Positions 59,401-64,000 of a stretch of 64,000 nucleotides of DNA are shown here, piece after piece. The stretch is from NCBI GenBank assembly GCA_038501625.1, contig JAZAYU010000061.1, positions 670,303 to 734,302 of the forward strand, in the 5' to 3' direction. Source of the DNA: Corbicula japonica (lineage: Eukaryota; Mollusca; Bivalvia; Venerida; Cyrenidae). The first letter of the stretch is position 1. Each line of letters begins with the position of its first letter. Both the position numbers and the translations under genes were made by a program. The notes under the pieces are model-generated. The model made no database searches. It saw nothing but the letters and a program-made list of their open reading frames with translations, and had not been told where the DNA came from.

Positions 59401-59677
59401 CCAATTTTTGAAGATGATAACACAGGTTTCAGTTATTCTCCTTTTAAATGCAATTTAGATAACACATATGACACATGTGTTCAGTGGTGAAGTATTGAAA
59501 TAAACTTAAATAAAATATTTTTATTATATATGATTAAACATAGGCCCACATTTCAACTTTTTCCATGCAGGCGACACATGTGTTCCGCGGATCTCAACAT
59601 TCTAGTTTAATAAACACTGCTAAGTGATTAAAAGTTTATTGGTGCACAATAGAACCTGTTTAAACCCCCCAGTAGCA
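59401..59677. other. No gene; family B scrap
   Basis: 59,640-59,680 (TTGGTGCACAATAGAACCTG, CCCCAGTAGCAAA) is a short family B remnant at the edge of the duplication. Confidence 0.5.
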
Positions 59678-60166
59678 AAGAGCGAAGAGACACGCAGGCG
59701 CGTCAAAGGGAGCATACCTCCTTAAGTAGTTAAATAAAAACCAAATCAGTCGCTTCTTTTACATGTCTGTTTTCGTAAAAAGCAAATTAACAAATCAAAG
59801 AGCAGATTACGTTACATACTGCAAATAGAAATGTTATCCTGAATAAATATGTGCTGTGGTTAAAATCGCATTTAGTTTCCAGACAGGCATTTTTAGATTT
59901 GTTGTCGATGATTGTAATGACCTTATTAAATCCCGTGACAGTCAGCTTCTTTTATTATCATGGTATCACATAATGGTTAGCGGTCTTTACTACTAAATGA
60001 ATTTCCAATATTGCAAAAAAGTGGATTTAATTTTACAACCAACCAAGAATTATTGGTTGTTTCTATTGTTCGTGTCTAAAGGAGCTTAGAGACATTACTG
60101 CGTAGGACTAGACGTTTATTGTGTTTTATAAGTGTTACTTTGAGTGTTGTAAATTGCATTAAAAAG

Positions 60167-60230
60167 ATGGTCATAAAAACGACGGACTTAACAATTCCGG
60201 CGATCTTTCTTGGCCTTCTCATAACAACAG
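60167..60230 (+). CDS. Candidate first coding exon: signal peptide, copy 2
   Basis: Same length, phase and donor (AG|GTAAGT at 60,231) as 53,569-53,632. The residues read MVIKTTDLT then IPAIFLGLLITT. Five base differences are seen in the exon: two change Ser5 to Thr, one changes Leu11 to Pro, one Val12 to Ala, and one is silent. Pro inside the hydrophobic core could weaken or re-shape the signal. Following exons are not recognised before 64,000. Confidence 0.55.
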
Positions 60231-60529
60231 GTAAGTGCAAGAAAAATCAATACAAAAGCAATTCGACTTTATATTGTCTTTATATAAAATGTAATCAAAA
60301 ACGATTTACCAATTGAATATTTGATGTTAAAAGGTGTAGTCGATTAACAATGAAGACAATATATGACATCCAAAATCAAGACAAAATTTAGAAAATAAAT
60401 GGTAGAGTGAAACATTTTAACTATAAATAACTGAAAGGCAATTTGCGCAAAAACTGTCTGAACAGAAAGAATAGAAAGAAAGAACTAAAGTTTGGCAGCA
60501 AAATCAGATACAAAAATCAATCCAATTTA

Positions 60530-60700
60530 ACATTTGCGAAAAAGAAAACTGGGATGTTTACCTTTTAGACCGGTAAGTGGCATTTCCAACGATATTTTTA
60601 ACCTGGTACCAGGTCGCACAAACCTAGCACATTCCCCACATGGTTATGAAGAACAAAATATTTTCAAGATGCCTTGCCGTCTAAACAATACCCTAAGAAC
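60530..60700 (-). mobile_element. Family B element, strongly decayed
   Basis: GCGAAAAAGAAAACTGGGAT, GACCGGTAAGTGGCA, ACCTGGTACCAGGTCGCACA and CACATGGTTATGA follow the reversed family order with many substitutions. Confidence 0.5.
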
Positions 60701-61074
60701 TTCTCCAAATGTTTCCATGCAATAGTAAGCAAACATATGAAATAACAAAGAAAGGGACGGCTCTTACAAGCGAAATGGAGAAAGGGGCAAGGTGAACAGT
60801 TCAATACCTGAGTCACTGTAATATAACCAGCAAGTTTAATTTGGTAGAACAGAAGAAACCGATTGAGCCCAAAAGTATTTTTTTTCAAACAGATTAAACA
60901 AGACAAATATTTTATTTAAAGAAAATAATAGAAAACAATTACATATTGTTATAAAATCCTGACGAAGATATCCCGAATAGCATTTATGTCATAGAGTAAA
61001 ACGTTTTATAACATGTTTGAAATAATAATTATATGTATTTTAAAACTATGCTAAGTGTTTATATACAAATGATT

Positions 61075-61165
61075 TGGCCCCAACTGGGGAGCGAAACCGT
61101 AATGCAACAGTAATGCCAATTGACTACATCACCATACCATTCAGCTAACCGGGAAACACCCGAAA
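61075..61165 (-). repeat. tRNA-like unit, second type, decayed
   Basis: GGCCCCAACTGGGGAGCGAA to ATTCAGCTAACCGGG, then GGTTGATCGGATAACCCTGA. Positional partner of 56,044-56,135. Confidence 0.6.
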
Positions 61166-61335
61166 AGGTTGATCGGATAACCCTGATAGCCCTAATAAAT
61201 GTAATAATCACTACAAAACAGCATTAACCGATTATTTACTGATAACAGAAACAGACACTTTTTACTTGCGAAATACGAATTATGGTTAACAGTACTGCTT
61301 CCACGCAATACATGTAATTATAAAACATTATATCA

Positions 61336-62059
61336 GATATCGCTACTTAACCACTTTCTATCAACATATCCAGAAAAGGGTATACTTAATGATCGATCAA
61401 TTTCAAAACAAGCATTAAAACAATCAGCAAAAAGAGAATTTGGTCAAAAATTAAATTTTTTAAAAAGCACTGCATGCTATTTGGTAAAGTGCACTTACTG
61501 TTCCATATGCATAAGCTATATTTGTTTAAATTTAATATGTTTATTTGCTGCATCAATAGCGTTTGCGTCAAAGCAAATTTTGCAAATCCATCGCTGCCTA
61601 TCTGCACATCACAAAGAACTTTTGTATTATTAAATCAATGCAATGACGTAACTGTACTTTTATAATTATTGTTGTTACAATGAGTTCTGAACAGCCTCCA
61701 TATTTAGAGCACTATGCTGTTTATGAAGACAAGGCGTTCACATTAGATTGCTACTCATTCTGCTACTTTGTTTTCAACTTTAGGATAAAACGTTCATTGA
61801 AACTATAAAACATACATGTGAGAAAGAGAGATCGTGCCTTTTGCACCAAAGTAAGTTCAAAGAGATTTAAAATATTGATACATTTTATTCTTTATTTTAA
61901 AACATTTTAATCGTTTGACACGTAGGATAAGAAAATAAGTAGACCTTAAGGAGCCTGTGTTTAAAAGAACCAACAGGTGTTGGTTATTGTAAGACAAAAT
62001 TGTTGATGGCAGAGTTTCGACGATCAACTTTGCAGCTGGGCTACGGGTATAAAATGGAC
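61336..62059. other. No gene called
   Basis: A plus-strand frame at 61,474-61,665 ends with several Cys residues, and the minus strand is open too. A possible terminal exon after exon 60,167 was considered, but no acceptor gives the right phase. The rest is featureless. Confidence 0.4.
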
Positions 62060-62647
62060 ATCGGGTTCTCATATTCGTTAATTTTGTGTGTGTCCTTTTA
62101 AAAATGATCACCGTTGAAAACCAAGCTCTTTTTATCTCTCTGCTTGAAATGATCACCGTTGAAACCCAAGCTCTTTTTATCTCTTTGCGTGAAAATGATC
62201 ACGTTGAAACCCAAGCTCTTTTTATCTCTTTGCTCGAAATGATAACCGTTGAAACCCAAGCTCGTTTTATCTCTTTAAGTGAAAATGATCACCGTTGAAA
62301 CCCAAGCTCTTTTTATCTCTCTGCGTGAAAATGATTTCCATTGAAACCCAAGCTCTTTTTATCTCTCTGCTTGAATGATCACCGTTGAAACCCAAGCTCT
62401 TTTTATCTCTTTGCGTGGAAATGATCACCGTTGAAACCCAAGCTCTTTTTATCTATCTGCTTGAAAATGATCACCGTTGAAACCCAAGCTCTTTTTATCT
62501 CTGCGTGAAAATGATCACCGTTGAAACCCAAACTCTTTTTATCTCTCTGCTTGAAAATGATCACCGTTGAAACCCAAGCTCTTTATCTCTCTGCTTTTGG
62601 CTTTGTGGGGAGGCTGTATATTCTAGACATGGCCATTCCTGATAATT
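62060..62647 (+). mobile_element. Family B element with a ~45-bp minisatellite (~11 units)
   Basis: GGGTTCTCATATTCGTTAAT leads into units of 43-46 bp (AAATGATCACCGTTGAAACC then CAAGCTCTTTTTATCTCTCTGC) from about 62,099 to 62,597, then the family B tail (GTGGGGAGGCTGT, GGCCATTCCTGATA). The unit corresponds to the native stretch TGATCATTTTATTAACCATG plus CTCTCTCC. Confidence 0.87.
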
Positions 62648-62698
62648 GGGGCGCGTCACGGGAAAAGGTACCTTCGGACTGTTGACGTCGATCCTTAA
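62648..62698. mobile_element. Family C fragment, one end only
   Basis: GGGGCGCGTCACGGGAAAAG continuing into GGACTGTTGACGTCGATCCT. It sits at the truncated tail of the family B element and stops at the tRNA-containing repeat. Confidence 0.8.
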
Positions 62699-63070
62699 AA
62701 TAGACAAGCCACTATTTCGGCAAATGTCTACACAACGTAGGTTAAGATCGACTACCCCAGCCAATGCTTCGTCCAGTATAGCTCGATTTCTACTGGCCAC
62801 CAATTGAAACAGGAGGGAGAAAATTTGTAGGCCTCGACCAGGATTCGAACCTCGGACCTCCGGCTTACCGTGCCGTCGCTCTACCAATAAGCTCAATTGG
62901 TAGAGCGACGGCACGGTAAGCCGGAGGTAAGCCGAGGCTACCTGTTAAGGACGCTACTACAGTGTCTGCCCTGAAAAAAATGATATTGAATCTATTTTAA
63001 TACACATTGTTTTGTTTATTTTCTCACTTTCGAAACAAAACAAATTAATAATAAACGTTTTCTATTTGTT
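62699..63070 (-). repeat. tRNA-containing repeat with a palindromic tRNA-like core
   Basis: Matches 57,005-57,650 without the foldback insertion. The tRNA-like part is odd: 62,857-62,888 and 62,896-62,927 are perfect 32-bp inverse copies around a 7-bp loop, so one half-tRNA faces its mirror. The outer T arm (GGATTCGAACCTCGGACC) remains only on the left. Confidence 0.85.
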
Positions 63071-64000
63071 AATAAACTTTAAATCACTTCGCAGTGTTTA
63101 TTTGATTAAACACGTTCATGTTTGTGACATATTTTTGGGGCATTAATTAGGTTGAGTATAAATTATTTTACTCGTTTATCCACATGAAAATACATGCTGC
63201 ATGTGAAGACACTTCTAATAAATGTAATTCCTTTTTTACATGTGTGTAGACATACAAAATTAACAATTGTTACACTTTAATTGAATTTGGACGATTATCA
63301 TCATTTCAAGACGACGCTCTATAACGTTGCATATATCATTGTAATTATCTACGTTTTCAAAGCGGAATAGTTCTGTTATAAAATAGGTATTAACAGATTC
63401 CAGCAAATATAACTGACATTATTGATGTCACCTTATGTGTTGAAAGATTATTTGAGCAACAAACTGAATTGCTGTGTGAACACGTCTTTTTTACACTACT
63501 AATGGGAAATTTTACAATTAATATCAGCATTATTCTTGAATACTAGAAGCTTTTCGGAGTGTAGTCATTTTAAACAGATTTTATTCTTTTAGAAAGGGAG
63601 AGACATTTTAAATTGAAAAAAAATATTGTCTTAAAGACAAAACTTGCATGTACTGGATCATTTTCGATTGCAGCAGTGACCATCTGTGATTGCTCGGACA
63701 GTTATGGGTCATATAAGTTATAAGACTTTTAACACGACATTGTTTGATATGTTTTGAAAACATTAAGTGTAACACATCGTTTACAAATCTCACCGGCAGA
63801 TATTTTATCGTTGTTTCGATGTTTTTTTATTAGGACGTTACAAAAAAGACAGCATCAGTGCTAATGCAATACATCATTTAAACCCGCTGAGAAAAAGTGT
63901 TTTGTCAATAAAACACTTGAGCTGGAAATTCTGTCAAGATTTCGCAAGCTGTGTTACGACCGACAAAGTTCATTTGTCATCGGAATTCTTTTAACAGTCA
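63071..64000. other. No feature recognised
   Basis: AT-rich sequence to the window end with no open frame, repeat match or hairpin that I can support. Confidence 0.55.

Larger units (their letters stand above)
59678..61335. repeat. Second segmental duplication, copy 2
   Basis: Counterpart of 53,087-56,290, lacking the 1,184-bp transposon. It keeps the candidate exon, leader and tRNA-like unit. Confidence 0.88.

Noticed and set aside
61474..61665. Cys-rich terminal exon of the gene starting at 60,167
   Set aside because: No acceptor with a pyrimidine tract gives the required phase, and copy 1 has no counterpart.

Overview
This is an AT-rich eukaryotic, almost certainly metazoan, window. Split coding pieces with GT/AG splice signals, tRNA-derived SINE-like units, Tc1-type and hAT-type transposase remnants, minisatellites and dense small non-coding elements all point that way. 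The style of the repeats (for example a satellite whose monomer carries the phrase AGTTATGCCCCTTTCAAA, and elements with internal minisatellites) suggests a mollusc, probably a bivalve. That assignment is inference. Nothing looks prokaryotic, and no complete multi-exon gene can be read.

Layout. Positions 1-11,050 and 12,098-21,180 are two diverged copies of one segment. The first copy carries a very recent 2,263-bp tandem duplication (1,303-5,829). A shorter third relative lies at 24,180-24,720. Differences between the copies are mostly insertions, so empty sites can be read directly: a short family-A element at 9,854, a long one at 13,370, an 812-bp TIR element at 15,783, a Tc1-like relic at 16,937 and a TIR MITE at 20,350. 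Copy A alone contains a CpG-richer island (6.06-7.57 kb) followed by the terminal exon of a hAT-type transposase or hAT-derived gene (7,941-8,122) with a poly(A) signal.

From 21 to 53 kb the window is a mosaic of three home-grown families. Family A is a 164-bp unit with two hairpins, with longer forms of 600-790 bp. Family B is a ~280-bp core; its longer forms carry an exon-like block, and three copies carry or adjoin a minisatellite. Family C is a ~250-bp TIR MITE. Between them are several long palindromes, two other TIR elements, tRNA-like units and decayed coding patches of unknown origin (26.8-28.0 kb, 29.6-30.1 kb, 22.3 kb).

From 53 to 64 kb a second segmental duplication (53,087-56,290 and 59,678-61,335) holds two paralogous first coding exons, each a 21-codon signal-peptide-like segment ending in a phase-1 AG|GTAAGT donor. 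A 1,184-bp transposon with perfect 19-bp TIRs sits in copy 1 and is absent from copy 2. Between the copies are tRNA-like repeats, a foldback element and a 159-bp satellite; after them comes another family-B copy with a minisatellite and a perfectly palindromic tRNA fragment.

The best candidates for real host genes are the paired signal-peptide exons and the hAT-derived terminal exon. The rest is chiefly repeat biology. Coordinates of repeat edges were set by eye and are good to about 5-20 bp, except where target-site duplications are given.
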